From Plantago major (taxonomy: Eukaryota > Streptophyta > Magnoliopsida > Lamiales > Plantaginaceae): a stretch of 64,000 nucleotides of DNA. The first letter of the stretch is position 1; every line of letters begins with the position of its first letter. The notes beneath the pieces are model-generated. The model saw nothing but the letters and a program-made list of their open reading frames with translations. It was not told the DNA's origin and searched no databases. The DNA is taken from NCBI GenBank assembly GCA_026545765.1, contig CM048840.1, positions 32,740,765 through 32,804,764 of the forward strand, written 5' to 3'. A program made the position numbers and the translations under genes. Shown piece after piece: positions 34,101 to 45,177 of the stretch.

Positions 34101-36569
34101 CAGGCTCAGAGACTTGTGCTACTGAGACAATTGGTGTCTCAGATATCTTGTTGTGAGGTGGAGACTTGGAAGTCTGGTTCTCATCAACCTTTCTTTATTG
34201 AACCTGAGAATTAAAGTTATCACAATACTTAGGAAATTTTATCAAGAAAACTTTAGATGACAAATCAGATATCTGAGAGGTCAATTACCTCCATGGGAGG
34301 CTCAGATATTTGTCTCTCAGACTTGCGCCTCTGGAATCTTTTCTTGTGATGAAGGCCTTGATGCCTCATCAATTTCCATAGGTGCAGGGGATGTCGCAAC
34401 TCTGTCCCCTTGCACTTATACTTCTGAGTGAGCCTGTGAGTAGAAAGTATTGAGTAATTTAGAAGAAGTTTGAGATAACCCAAGGTGAAGAATTTTTATC
34501 ACTGATTTTCTTATACCTTCATACTGGAAGGCTCAATGATTTGTTCTTCAGAAACCTTGTCGGTTTCTGGGTTTTCTTCTGGCATTTCTGCCTTATCTTC
34601 CTCTTTCTCAGTTGGAGCCTGTTAGAAACATTCACTTAATTGGTTGAGTAAATTATCGTATAACTGAAAAATGACAACTCAAGAAACATTTTATCACCTG
34701 CAGGACAGGCTCAGATTTCTTAAGAGGTGAGGTTGATGAGACCTCTTTCTCAGTTTCTGAGGCAAGCTTTCCAGCTTCCTCTTGTCCTTGTGTTTCTAAC
34801 TCAGCCTGTAACAAAGAATTTTTATAAATAACAAGATGTTCAAGCATAAAATTTGCACAAGATAAGAGTTAAACCATTCAACTACCTGATCCGTGTCAGG
34901 CTGATTGGTTTCTGAAACTTGTGACCTTTCTATACATTGGTCTTCTTGTTCCAGTATTTTTTCTTTGTTTGAAGTTTCATGTACTTCACACCTTTCCTGA
35001 GTATGCAACTCAGTTGCCTCCCCTGGTTGATCATTCTGAGTAGATGTCTCAGTTTGATCCCTCTTATTGAGTTGGGGAACCTGCTCTTTTGCAGGATTTT
35101 CTTCAGCATACTGTATTGCTGGTAATTCGAAATGGAGTTCATTTACCATTTCATCAACCACTTGTGGCTGTTGTGGTTGTGGTTGTCTGGAAGCAGAAGA
35201 TTGGTCAGTAGAATGTTCTTCCAGATTTTTAGATGTGGCATTTTCATCAAGATTCCGCAAGACTAAATTACCACTCATCAGGGCTTCTTGAAGTTGTGCA
35301 TAAGAAACGTTACCTGAAGATGTGTTTGCACCAACAACCTTTGCTATAGGTGCTTGTTCAGCAACCTGTGGTGTAGGTTCTTTTTCAGATACCTTTTCAC
35401 CAGTTACTATTTCAGTAACCTTAACCCTCTTTGCTCTTTCTAGGACTTGAGAGATGACTAGTTCATCATCTTCATCGTCAGAGCTCTCATCAGCATTAGG
35501 AACTGATTGGTCCATAACTCCTGCGGTTTCTGCAGATAGGGCTTGGTGTTTTTCACCACTTTTGGCAGCATTTATGAGTTCATCAGCAAGGCTTTCTGTA
35601 ATAGTCTTCACATTTCTGAAAGCACTTTCTCTTGCTGAGTCTACTTGTTCAAGAGTTGATGATTCTTTGCGCATTGATGAGTTGATCTGCCTTTATCAGT
35701 TCATCAGCAAGGCCTGTAGATATCTGAGAATCGACAACCTCTTTGGGTGTGTCTTCTGATTTGCCAGCAGACTTCTTTCTTGAAGTTCTGGGCTTCTTGG
35801 TCGCAACCTTTTCTTCAGATACCTTTTCAGATTTTCGCTTCTTAGAACCTTTCTGAGACCCAGTAACCTTTTTCATCAAGTTTGTATACTCATATTTGTA
35901 GAGTAGGTTACTGTTGGCTATTTCAAATGCCTCTCGAGCTTGATGCCAAGCTTCTCCAAAGAAGTAGCATATCTTCGCACCATAGCCTCGTGGCCTTTGG
36001 CTCATAGTCCTTTGGCAATCTTAGGCTCAAGCCTTGAATCTTCTTCACAATCTTCATGAAGGCGTACTTTCCCGATTAAAAGGGTTTTCCGGCCTTTTGT
36101 CTTGATTCAAAGAAGAACATCATGATCCATCGTTCTTGGCTTATCCGGTCAAGACCTCCTTGTAGACCATCAAAGCATCTGTGAAGAATGCAAGCCAATA
36201 CATCCCGATGAACCATCGATGTCCGGTTCGGATGTCGCAAGCTTGAACTCGGTGGGTGTATCCGATTTTCAAGATCACACGCCATCGCATAATTTGTTAA
36301 CACCTTCAAGGAGATCATCATCCTTGGTGTTTATTTCAAAATCCTTTCCAAGATTTTGAAACTCAAACAACTTACAGAAAGTTGTTAAGTCCAGAAGGAT
36401 TTCCTTTCCTTGGACTGAGGTTTTGACTGACACTATTTCAGTGCCTTCAGAAGCATAGGAAATTATCCTGGAGTTTTTGTAGAATTCCAACACATCGAGT
36501 GATGAAATTCCACTAGGGCGAGCAGATAGAAAACCCTTGATTTGTGCCTTTTCAAGCATGTCAAGAATT
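31187..36569 (-). pseudogene. Copy C ORF3 (lacks its start), five introns
   Basis: Minus-strand exons: 1 34886 up to 36569 (start missing), 2 34698-34805, 3 34517-34618, 4 34289-34433, 5 34087-34203, 6 31187-34008. Introns 1-5 lie between at 77-85 bp with GT..AG. Exon 2 is 36 codons as in A, B and D, and exon 3 is 34 codons. Compared with A/B, the final exon carries an extra segment around KKKSGAGVAQRGRRN before KTSQPPLRINEPSSSQ. The C-terminal domain is complete and ends KRFGDRKFAD. Breaks: exon 5 codon 3 is TAA, TAG near 33714 (CAG in D), frameshifts near 33100, 32430, 31700 and several in exon 1. Not functional. Confidence 0.76.
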
Positions 36570-36573
36570 CCAC

Positions 36574-38191
36574 AGGAATATATGTTTAGATTTTGATCAG
36601 CAACCTAATGACTTATCTTAGCACAGAAAAGGTGTTTAGTACTCTTGGTTCACTTGAACACTGTAAAAGAGAAAAATCACTAAGTATGTTAGTCTAGCAA
36701 ATCTTGTATAGGATGTTAGGTCTTTGAATGTAATTTTTATATCTTTGAAGAAGACCAAGAAGAAGGCATCCAGCAGGAGAGTTCAACATTTTTTTGAAGT
36801 TTTGAAGACTACACAAGATTGCTGAAGACAAAGGTTAACAGATACCTATGTCCATATATCTTTGATAAACAAGTGTTTCTCAATAAACAAGTTTTGCAAA
36901 AGATATCTGAGAACGCAAGGTTTCTGAACGAGGAAAAGTGCCCACAGATATCTACATTCAGATACCCTGTATAAAACTATGTTTCTGGAAAACAATATTT
37001 CAACAGGTATCTGGAGATGAGAAGGTCTCTGGAAAGGGACATGCAATGCTTCAGAAAGCGTGCAAAGTTCCATTGGCGCTACAGGACAAAAATAGTACAA
37101 TGCAATAAATGCGTAGACAGAGACATCTGAACAAAAGAGGAAATCTCTGAAAAGAGACAACGTCTTCTACAGTACTATTTTCAGATATCAATAGTTTGAA
37201 TTTCATTAAGCCTAACGGATACTATTCAAACAGCATGATTTTCAACTATAAATATCATCACTTAGAATGCTTGAAAGACACACACTGAACTCACTGAAAA
37301 TACCAAGCCTCTCTGATAATACAACTAGTGGTATCTTTCTCTCAAGCATACAAGCCTTCAACCTACTTATTTTTCAGCTTACAGTTGCGTCTAAGCTCTT
37401 GAATTCTAAGTAGCACGAAAGTTCTAAGTCCTGATCCTTAACAAGCATTGCTATCTGTGAAGGAGTTGAATCAAAAGATCAAGTATCTGAGATTCATTCT
37501 CTAGAAAATTTATCATAGACTTGGGTCAGTAAAGAACATATCACCACACATTGTGAAGTGTGTTAAGTGACTCTTGTTCAAGAAGGTAGTATTACATAAC
37601 TGTAGAAGTTATTAATCTACCAAACCTGACAAACTACCTTAACCAACACCTTAAACGGCGTGGAGTACAAGAAGTACTTAGTTTGGGAAACTAAGGAATA
37701 ACTCCAAGGTTACTGAGCATAGGAAGTACTTAGTTTGAGAAACTAAGGAATAGCTCAAAGGTTTCTGAGTATAGGAAGTACTTGGCTGAGAAAGCCCGGG
37801 AATAACTCTGGGGGAACACTTGGTTGGGAACCTAGTCTATTTAGGAATCGAGAGAAGATATTTGTAAGGTGAACTCAATTATCTGTCTTAGTGGATTCTA
37901 GGTCTGAGAAAGGCCGAAGTGGATTAGTTGAAGGATTACGCCACCTTCAGATACTACTATAAAGATCAGTGTTGTTTAATTTCTGCAATTTATTACTTGC
38001 TTTATTTACCTTGCTGAGTTCTTACACATATCTTGCTGAGCACGTGCACTTATCACAGAAAAGTCTTCCGCTCTCTGAAATTAAGTATCAGATATCTTCA
38101 CAGATATCTGAGAAATTGTGTTTATCAACAAAAGTTGTAAAAGACTATCCCCCCCTCTAGTCTTTTCCCTTTGCCGTTATCTGGACCAACA
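36574..38191 (+). repeat. 3' LTR of copy A
   Basis: Starts AGGAATATATG, lacking the TGTT start, and ends CCAACA. Its last 830 bp match 1-832 closely. TATA box TATAAATA at 37247-37254, hairpin repeats about 37666-37830, C7 tract at 38149. The flank after it begins CATCA; the matching left flank is outside the window. Confidence 0.9.
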
Positions 38192-39219
38192 CATCACTTG
38201 TAAAATTTAAAATACAAAACATTTCAAATTAAAACCACAATTGCAAAAATTAAAAAATTTGCTAAAATCACTAACAAAAACGTAAAACACACAGTGAAAA
38301 ATGTAAATGAGTTGTAGAAGATATTATCCGTCCCTATAAATTTGTCATATATGTGTTTGATCAAGTTTTCAAGTAATGTAAGGTTTATTTTTAGATAATG
38401 TAATTATTAAAATTAATGTGATGTTATAGTTATATTTAAAATGATGTGAAAAATGAAGTTTAGAAAAGGATGAGAAAATAAAATAAAATGAGAAGGCAGT
38501 TTCATTATGTAGTGTACCGGCCGCATGTTGGTCAGTCCTGAGCTAATCAAAAATACATATCTGTAAATAGATTTGCATGGATAGCTACTTATGCCGTACT
38601 CGTTCTTTAATTTCTCGAATTTTTCTTTTGGAAATACGGTGAACCGGAAATTCGGATGTTTGCGATTCTTGATCCACATACGGATGGCGAAAATGCTGCA
38701 ATATTTCATATTCCGTTGATACCAGAAGATCAATAATTGATCGTCAGCATGATGAATGATAAAATATGAAAATATAACTTTTCTCTCTCTTTCGTGAAAA
38801 GGGAAAAAGCGACCGATTTATTACTCACATGGGTTTTCATAAGACTTTATTGTCAACAGAAGTCGTCACAAAATTGTTCATCTTGATTATTCTTCTTTAG
38901 CTGTCTAAACTGGTATACATTATGTCCTTAAATACGTTCATATCCAATTAGGGAGTATTATCATGTGCTGCACAATTCTTAAATAAGTCTTCGCATTTTT
39001 TCTCTAACGTCCTACTACTAATTTATGAAGTGATTCATGCCAACAACTCGTCAATACCTAGACTTATCGATAATCGAACTTATAAAATTTTGAGATTCCA
39101 ACAGCCGTGGTAATATATATCGTCTTCCACATGCTTAAAGTGTGACTACATGCAATTTATATAACACAAGTTTTTTCTTTTATCTAAATACTTCCATGGT
39201 TACAGACACATATATAATA
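38192..39219. other. Intergenic DNA, no gene seen
   Basis: AT-rich single-copy-looking sequence right of copy A. The 106-codon frame at 38413-38733 (minus) has no recognisable motif and was not called. Confidence 0.5.
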
Positions 39220-39477
39220 CTCTCTCCGTCCTGGACTTAACACAGTTTTTAAGAAAGAAAGAAATAAAGATGGAGAGATGAGAATAAAGTAGGAAAGAAA
39301 GTGAATAAAATATGAGATTGCGTAAATAAAGTTAAAAGATTGTGAATAAAGTATGAGATATGGATATAGTATTATAATAATGACATTGAGTATAAAACCT
39401 TCCAAATTAATAAGGGGAAGTTGAGTTTGAAGCGGAATAAAACGGAAAGTGGGAAGTTGAGTTCGGGACGGAGGGAG
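39220..39477. mobile_element. Stowaway-type MITE
   Basis: 258 bp with terminal inverted repeats CTCTCTCCGTCC... and ...GGGACGGAGGGAG, flanked by TA on both sides (39218-39219 and 39478-39479). This is the Tc1/mariner-derived Stowaway signature. No coding capacity. Confidence 0.88.
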
Positions 39478-40012
39478 TATATTAGTAACTAGTATTATCC
39501 CGTGCGATCGCTTTTATGGCGTGACGCATAATTTATCCCATAAAAAAATTAATAAATAAATAGGGAAGGAAATCTTCAACTATTTAAGCATTTTATTTTC
39601 TTTTTTTATTGGTGTTGTAACTTCTAACTTCTATTAGGATAGTAGTATAGAAAGCCATCATTAACTACTTAAGCGACGTGCCTAATTTGCACATCCAATT
39701 TTGAATATCACGAAGAATTATATCACCCCCTCCAAATGTTAGAGTTAGACGTGCTCCTCTAATTTATTATCATAATTATAAGGTCAACTTTAAAATTTAC
39801 GGATGAAAAATCCTTTTTTTTTTTTTTTTTTTAGAAAAAGAGGATTTTTATTAATCCAAAAAGAGCAAAGCTCAAGAGAGAAGAGCCTGATCAGCAAATA
39901 CAGCCAAATAAAGCAAACTAAGCTAGTACAACTCAAGTAGGTTCACAGTAATCAAAAGGTACATCAAAGTAACCAAAAGAATCCTCCGTGAAGTTGTGGC
40001 AGAGCAGGTGTG

Positions 40013-40564
40013 CTAGGTGTTTGCTTCCCGTCTAATATGTTTGACGGTGGAATCAGCAAAAGAAGCCAGAGACTGTCGAAGATCAGTATAAATAGCGCCA
40101 TTAGGTGACAATGAGGGCACAACATGGTTCAGATTTTTCGTGACCTGTTGTGAGTCTCCCTCAATGATGATCTTGTCAAAGTTCATCTCTTTTGCCAATG
40201 ACACAGCAAGTCGGGCTGCAAATAACTCAGCCGTCTCAACATCAAGCTCATCTATTAGTTTCTTTCGACTCCAAACAAGAATGAGGCCAGTGTAGTCTCT
40301 AGCTACTGCCGCAATTCCACCTGTTTGGCCATGTCTCGGTACTGCTGCATCGAAGTTGATTTTAATCCATCCTTCCGGCGGGGCAGACCAAGGTCCATGG
40401 ACATTGTCTGTCTGGCTATTGGCCGTATCAACAGGTTGATACATGTTCGACCTGTGAAAGTTAGTAAACCGAATAACATAATGATATGTTTCCAAAGGTG
40501 AGTATCTATGTTGCTCATGGAGGATTTTGTTTCTTCCATACCACATGCTCCAACAAGATATCAC
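40013..40564 (-). pseudogene. LINE RNase H domain
   Basis: Plant LINE-type RNase H (RVT_3 type), which would degrade RNA in the RNA-DNA hybrid. Visible: WIKINFDAAV with the first acidic residue, ETAELFAARLA with the glutamate, EGDSQQV with the second aspartate, then VKHIRREAN. The usual final A-D after REAN is lost. The frame ends with TAG at 40013-40015, and the natural continuation (AHLLCHNFTED) is in another frame, so a small indel cut the last active-site residue. Confidence 0.8.
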
Positions 40565-40735
40565 AAAAAAAGAAAAATCAGAAGAATCCAGCCTAATTCG
40601 TACACCATTTACCCAATCCCAAATATCATCAGCATGAAAAAATATGACAGCGGAAGGGATATGAGTGAGTGCCCAGAATTGTCGAGCAAAATGGCAATCG
40701 CTCCCATGAGATGCAAAATGGATTCACAGTGATGA

Positions 40736-41490
40736 TCACACACAAGAAGGATCAGCAGATAGATGTCTGCGATTCAGCTCACCATTGGAAGGCAAAGAAT
40801 CATGTAAAGCCCTCCATAGGAAGTGTTTCACCTTATTCGGTACATTTAAGGTCCAAATGAAATTCCAGTTCTGATTTACCTCTCGAGAAGGCGAGCCAGT
40901 TTGAATGGTAGCTTGGAGGTTTTTGAGCTGCATGGCCAAGTGATATGTTGAACGCACGGAGTACCTGCCACATTTTTCATAGTGCCATACAATAGTATCA
41001 ACCGTGTCTCTGCTAGCGCAAGGAATCTTAAGGATTTCTTGGATGTCATCCTGCCAAAACAAATAGTTAAGTGTAGGCAAGTCCCAGTCAGTTCCAGAAG
41101 CATTAATCAGAAAAGAAACACTAAGGGGGCCTTCGTGGCTGAGATCAGGTGTTCTCGGCCTAAAAGATGCATTTCCTGGAATCCAGGCATCATTCCAGAT
41201 ATCAATTTCTTCGCCATTGCCTACTCTCCAACGGATGCCAGCTTTAACAAGATCCATAGCTGCACAAATACTTTTCCAAGTGAAAGAAGAGTTAGATTTA
41301 GGAACAGCATGGAAAATATCAGTATGAGGGAAATATTTTGCTTTATAAACACGATTCAAAAGAGAGTGAGGATCCTCAATAATACGCCAAATCTGTTTAC
41401 CAAGAAGAGCTAAATTAAAAGACTAGAGATCCCTAAAGCCTAGACCACCGTCTCTTTTACTCTTAGTCATTACTTTCCAGCTAACCCAAT
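40736..41490 (-). pseudogene. LINE region between RT and RNase H (zf-RVT type)
   Basis: Follows RT on the minus strand: VSWKVMTKSKRDGGLGFRDL just right of 41420, a stop, then NRVYKAKYFPHTDIF, WRVGNGEEIDIWNDAWIPG, and WNFIWTLNVPNKVKHFLWRA. These are hallmarks of the zinc-binding reverse transcriptase region of plant LINEs. The first codons touch the CACTA insertion point at 41498. Interrupted by a stop near 41423 and a frame change near 40736. Confidence 0.82.
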
Positions 41491-41495
41491 GCATC

Positions 41496-41498
41496 ATA
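41496..41498. repeat. Target site duplication of the CACTA element (ATA, left copy)
   Basis: ATA at 41496-41498 is repeated at 42596-42598. Three-base duplications are typical of CACTA transposons. Confidence 0.8.
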
Positions 41499-42595
41499 CA
41501 CTACAAGAATCCATCCGTAACGGGACGGAAAGGGGCGACGGATTTTATCCGTCGCCCCTGTAGCGACGGATCGCTACTTGGGGCGACGGATTCTATCCGT
41601 CGCCCGCTTGGACGGATAAAGTTATCTGTGCTCAGCTGTAACGGATAAAATTATCCGTCGCTTCTGAGCGTTGACAAAATTTAAAAAAAAAAATTTTAGC
41701 GACGGATAGATTTATCCGTCAACCAAAAAAAAAAAAAAAATTAGCGACGGATAGATCTAGATCTATCCGTCGCTAAAAACCTAAAAAAATATAATATATA
41801 TCATCCACCACCGCCATTTCTCCACTACTTCTCTCCTCCTCCTCCCACCACCACCTTTCTCCTCCCACCACCACCATCCTCCACCACCACCATCTCCTCC
41901 CACCACCACCATCCTCCACCACCACCATCTCCTCCCACCACCACCATCCTCCACCACCACCATCTCCTCCACCACCTTTCTCCTCCCACCACCACCATCC
42001 TCCACCACCACCATCTCCTCCACCACCTCCTTTCCTCCACCACCATCTCACCACCACCACCACCTCTCTCCTCCCACCACCACCACCACCACCACCACCA
42101 TCCTCCACCACCACCATCTCCTCCACCACCTCCTTTCCTCCAACATCCTCCTCCACCACCATCTCCACCACCACCACCTCTCTACTCCCACCACCACCGC
42201 ACCACCACCACCACCACCACCACCATCTCCTCCACCACCACCGCCACCACCACCATCTCCTCCACCACCACCACCCTTCCACCACCACCACCTCCCACCC
42301 CACACCACACCCACCACCACCACCACCGCCACCACCGCACACCCATCGCCGGATTAATCCAGATATAATATAAAATTGTGATATCGATTTTATTTTTTAA
42401 AAAAATGGGACGGATAGATCTATCCGTCGCCCCATAATCATTTTTTTTTTAAAAAAGGTCAATCCGTCTAATCGTCATAATCGATGAATTGGACGGATTT
42501 TATCCGTCACAGCTCGGGGCGACGGATTTTTATCCGTCGCCGTCGATCCGGTCAGGCGGATCTATCCGTCGCTACAGCCCAGATTTTTTGTAGTG
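41499..42595. mobile_element. Non-autonomous CACTA (En/Spm) transposon inside the LINE
   Basis: 1097 bp, starting CACTACAAGAATCC and ending GATTTTTTGTAGTG, with TSD ATA. Subterminal regions carry many GACGGAT/ATCCGTC motifs, often as palindromes such as GCGACGGAT...ATCCGTCGC, the type of array bound by CACTA TnpA-like proteins. The middle (41805-42345) is a CCA/CCT triplet-rich tract. Its long minus-strand frames encode only low-complexity Trp/Gly/Val runs and are not genes. No transposase. Confidence 0.92.
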
Positions 42596-42598
42596 ATA

Positions 42599-43911
42599 TG
42601 TCTATCTTCACCCCCCCACCAATAGTTGGTGATTAGGGATTCAAGATCATGGAGGAGGTTATCAGGTAACTTGAAGCAACTCATCACATAGCTCGAATAG
42701 CTTGAAAAAAAGATTTAATTAAGACCTCTTTCCCAGCTTTAGACAAGAATTTCCCATCAAAAGATTTAGCTTTGTTCCACATTTTGTCCTTTAACCAACC
42801 AAAAACTTCTTTTTTATTTTTCCCCATAGTGATCAGAAGACCCAAATATTTCTCATGTTTATCAACAATCTGAACATTCAAAATATTTTGGATACTAGTT
42901 TGAACAGCAGTACACACATTTCTACTGAAGACAATATTAGACTTGTCTAAATTGACTTCTTGGCCAGAGCCACGGCAATAGACCTGAAGAATATTCAAGA
43001 TAGTAAGAGCAGGCTCATTAGTAGCTTGGCAAAACATCATGGTGTCATCGGCGAAAAGGAGGTGTGAGATAGAAGGAGCACTGGGGCTTACCTTCACACC
43101 TTTAAGATCACCTCGACCAACAGCCCCAGCAAACAAAGCACATAGAGCTTCAGTACAGAAGAGGAACAAATAGGGGGACAGGGGATCACCTTGACGAATG
43201 CCTCGACTCGGACTGAATTTACCAAAATGGTCACCATTCAGAATAACAGAATAATAGTTCGGACACAAAGCAAGATTTTTCCACAAATAAAGAGTTGAAA
43301 CCAAGTTTAATCAGCAAGGGTTCCAAAAAAGTCCACTCGACACAATCAAAAGCTTTACTCAAATCAAGCTTCAAAGCTAAGTGACCAGCCTTACCCTTAG
43401 TTTTTCGCTTCAAATAGTGATTTATTTCATAGGCAACAAGTGTGTTATCAGTGATTAATCTACCGGGTATAAAAGCCGATTGAGTTTCACTAATTAACAT
43501 ATGCATATGAGGTTTCAGCCTATTCGTGATGCATTTGGAAGTGATTTTGTAAATAACATTGCTAAGGCTAATGGGTCGAAACTGGGATATGAGTTCAGGG
43601 CTGCGACACTTAGGTATCAACACAATATGCGTATAATTCAAGTCAGCATCAAAAGTGCCATGATTCAGAAAATTCAAGCAACAATTAGTCACAGACCGAC
43701 CTACAGTACCCCAGAATTTCTGAAAGAAAAGAACAGGAAAACCATCGGGGCCAGGGTATTTGAGAGGATACATTTGAGAAAGAGAGAGCTTAACCTCGTC
43801 CGCAGAGAAAGCACGGCAGAGTTCAATGTTTTGCTCTTCTGTCACTTTAGGCACCACAAACTCCAGCGCTTTCGATATCATCACTGGAAAATCCAGTGAT
43901 GATATCATCAC
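42599..43911 (-). pseudogene. LINE reverse transcriptase
   Basis: Copies LINE RNA at the nicked target site. Minus-strand order: SADEVKLSLSQM, YPGPDGFPVLFFQKFW, QFRPISLSNVIYK, QSAFIPGRLITDN, ALKLDLSKAFDCVEW (first catalytic Asp), GIRQGDPLSPYLF, LLFADDTMMF (the F-ADD box), and GQEVNLDKSNIVFS. A frameshift near 43290 separates 43231-43911 from 42684-43304. The missing N-terminus would carry the AP endonuclease. Not functional. Confidence 0.88.
43874..43906. repeat. Perfect 14-bp inverted repeat with 5-bp loop, plus local tandem repeats
   Basis: GATATCATCACTGG and CCAGTGATGATATC flank AAAAT. The unit GATATCATCACTG then recurs to about 43940, so the LINE 5' junction lies in a palindromic and tandem cluster. 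Confidence 0.85.
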
Positions 43912-43940
43912 TGGATATCATCACTGGATATCATCACTGG

Positions 43941-44500
43941 AAAATCCATTTTGCAGACCACAAAATGTAATTAAATTAAGAACGAAGAAGCTCCAGCCGT
44001 TCGGAGGTTCCTCCGGTCGGAGCTCCGGTCAATTTCTTTTTTCTTTGGGAGTTTTGTGAATTTTTTGAATAATGTAGGGTTAGTTTTAGATTTATTTTAG
44101 GTATATTTTGTTAAGTTTAAAACATATGGGGTGTATCGCTATAATATTTTAAATTATTATGCGACATAGCGCGACCTTATTATGCGATAGTGCGACGCCA
44201 TGTCGCATTAATAAAAAATGAAGGGTTGAGATTTAATCTTGAATTGATCAAATGGTTTAGATCGTAGTACTAACGTTAGTACAATGCGACAGTACTAAAG
44301 TTAGCTATCCCCTAGTTTGATAGAAAAAGTAAAGAAGTAAGAGTATAGTACAAAGAGAATGATGATTGTTTAGTGGTGAAAAAATTGAGTTAAATATTTT
44401 ACTGTAGAAGATACAAAACAAATACCCTGAAACATTTTAATAGATGAACATCTTAAATGAATGCCAAACAGGATGTAAGATTTTTTTGAAGCTTTCTAAT
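43941..44500. other. Intergenic DNA, no gene seen
   Basis: AT-rich with a small patch rich in GCGACAT/ATGTCGC-type words near 44155-44220. No open frame with recognisable content. Confidence 0.45.
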
Positions 44501-44502
44501 AC

Positions 44503-44860
44503 TCCATCCACCCATAGACTTTGGCTCTGTTTAACACAAGCTTATCGGCTCGATGGGCTTATTTTTGTAATAAGCCTGTTACGTGAACGCCTAGCTTGTA
44601 GCTGATCTAATAAGCTTGTTCAGGAAGCTTATAAAAAAAATAAGCTAGCTTATTTGTTTTTACATACTATATTTAGCAAATCAGCTAGCTTATCACTTTT
44701 ATAAAAACCAACTAGTTTATCAGCTGCCCAATCAACTACCAGCTAGCTTATCAGCAAGTTTTGTTAAACAGAGCCTTTATACATTAAGGTTGACGCGTAT
44801 TTTAGGAAGTGTATTTTCAATGATAAAAAGTGTAAATTTTGTGTAAAGGTAAATTTGTTT
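44503..44860. mobile_element. Old repeat fragment (copy also at 52485) carrying a nested MITE
   Basis: ACTCCATCCACCC...ACTTT before the inner MITE and ATACATTAAGG..GACGCGTATTTTAGG after it match the uninterrupted block at 52487-52545 (CTCCATCCACCCC...GCATTAGGGTGGGCGCGTAATTTTAGG). It looks like a degraded Stowaway-like element with one end lost. Confidence 0.6.
44523..44775. mobile_element. 253-bp MITE with 14-bp perfect terminal inverted repeats
   Basis: Starts GGCTCTGTTTAACA and ends TGTTAAACAGAGCC. Flanked by TTT on both sides (44520-44522 and 44776-44778), fitting a 3-bp target duplication as in PIF/Harbinger elements. Interior is rich in AGCTAGCTTAT words. No coding capacity. Confidence 0.82.
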
Positions 44861-45177
44861 TTTTTTATTTGTTGGTTTGAAACAACTTTCTATGAAGTTT
44901 TGTGTACGATAAAAAAATGACAGATGTATAAATTTATGTGATACGGAACATTTTTTTGGAATTCCTTGTGCACTGTAGTAGTTTCTTCAATAAAATTTAT
45001 CGAATCCAAGAAAAACAAAAGGTGACAAAAAAAAATTAAGAACCTGACTTAGCTATGATGTAAGTTGTAACAAACTGCAGTCACATGTATATTCAACGCA
45101 AAATTTCTTAAATACCTACCATCTTCTTCTTAATCATCATCATCTATCAGAACATACACAACCAAGATCCAAAAAAG

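Larger units (their letters stand above)
29165..36569 (-). mobile_element. Copy C: 5'-truncated copia element of the same family, fused to copy A's 3' LTR
   Basis: Minus orientation. It keeps the 3' LTR (29165-30803), polypurine tract and ORF3 back to about codon 80, then stops abruptly at 36569. gag, pol, the ORF3 start and the 5' LTR are missing. The right junction goes through CCAC into copy A's 3' LTR lacking its first bases. In sequence it is closest to copy D. Insertion into A followed by a deletion that took C's 5' part and A's 3' tail is the simplest explanation. Confidence 0.85.
1..38191 (+). mobile_element. Copy A: giant SIRE/Maximus-like Ty1/copia retrotransposon, host of nested copies B and C
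   Basis: The left end is outside the window. Order on the plus strand: partial 5' LTR (1-832), primer binding site, gag, pol (protease, integrase, RT, RNase H), a spacer, ORF3 exons 1-3, then insertion of copy B (10086-26467), ORF3 exons 4-6, fusion to minus-strand copy C (29165-36569), and the 3' LTR (36574-38191). The integrase-before-RT order is diagnostic of copia. The two A LTRs share sequence types absent from B, C and D, and differ by roughly 15-20 changes over about 830 bp by eye, so they pair as one insertion. About 0.9 kb of A's own 3' internal region is missing at the C junction. Every reading frame is broken, so A is non-autonomous now. Confidence 0.88.
39814..43911 (-). mobile_element. 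5'-truncated LINE (L1-type) retrotransposon, split by a CACTA element
   Basis: Minus strand: RT (43911 to about 42600), CACTA insertion (41499-42595), zinc-finger region (about 41490-40736), RNase H (40564-40013), short 3' UTR, and a poly(A) tail seen as T19 at 39814-39832. The endonuclease domain expected upstream of RT is absent, so it is 5'-truncated, as is common for LINEs. Frameshifts interrupt it. Confidence 0.88.

Noticed and set aside
29164..36574. Reading copy C as the 3' part of copy A in inverted orientation
   Set aside because: C begins with an LTR of the B/C/D type, has its own polypurine tract and is closest to D, so it is a separate insertion.
38413..38733. 106-codon minus-strand frame
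   Set aside because: No recognisable domain, AT-rich hydrophobic end, no paralogue in the window; not enough to call a gene.
39800..39832. Target site duplication for the LINE (GATGAAAAATCC against ACTGGAAAATCC near 43880 or 43935)
   Set aside because: The match is imperfect and the 5' flank is itself repetitive, so a duplication cannot be claimed.
41773..42342. Long minus-strand frames in the CCA-rich tract (up to 189 codons)
   Set aside because: They encode only Trp/Gly/Val low-complexity runs produced by a triplet repeat inside a CACTA element; frames stay open in several phases.
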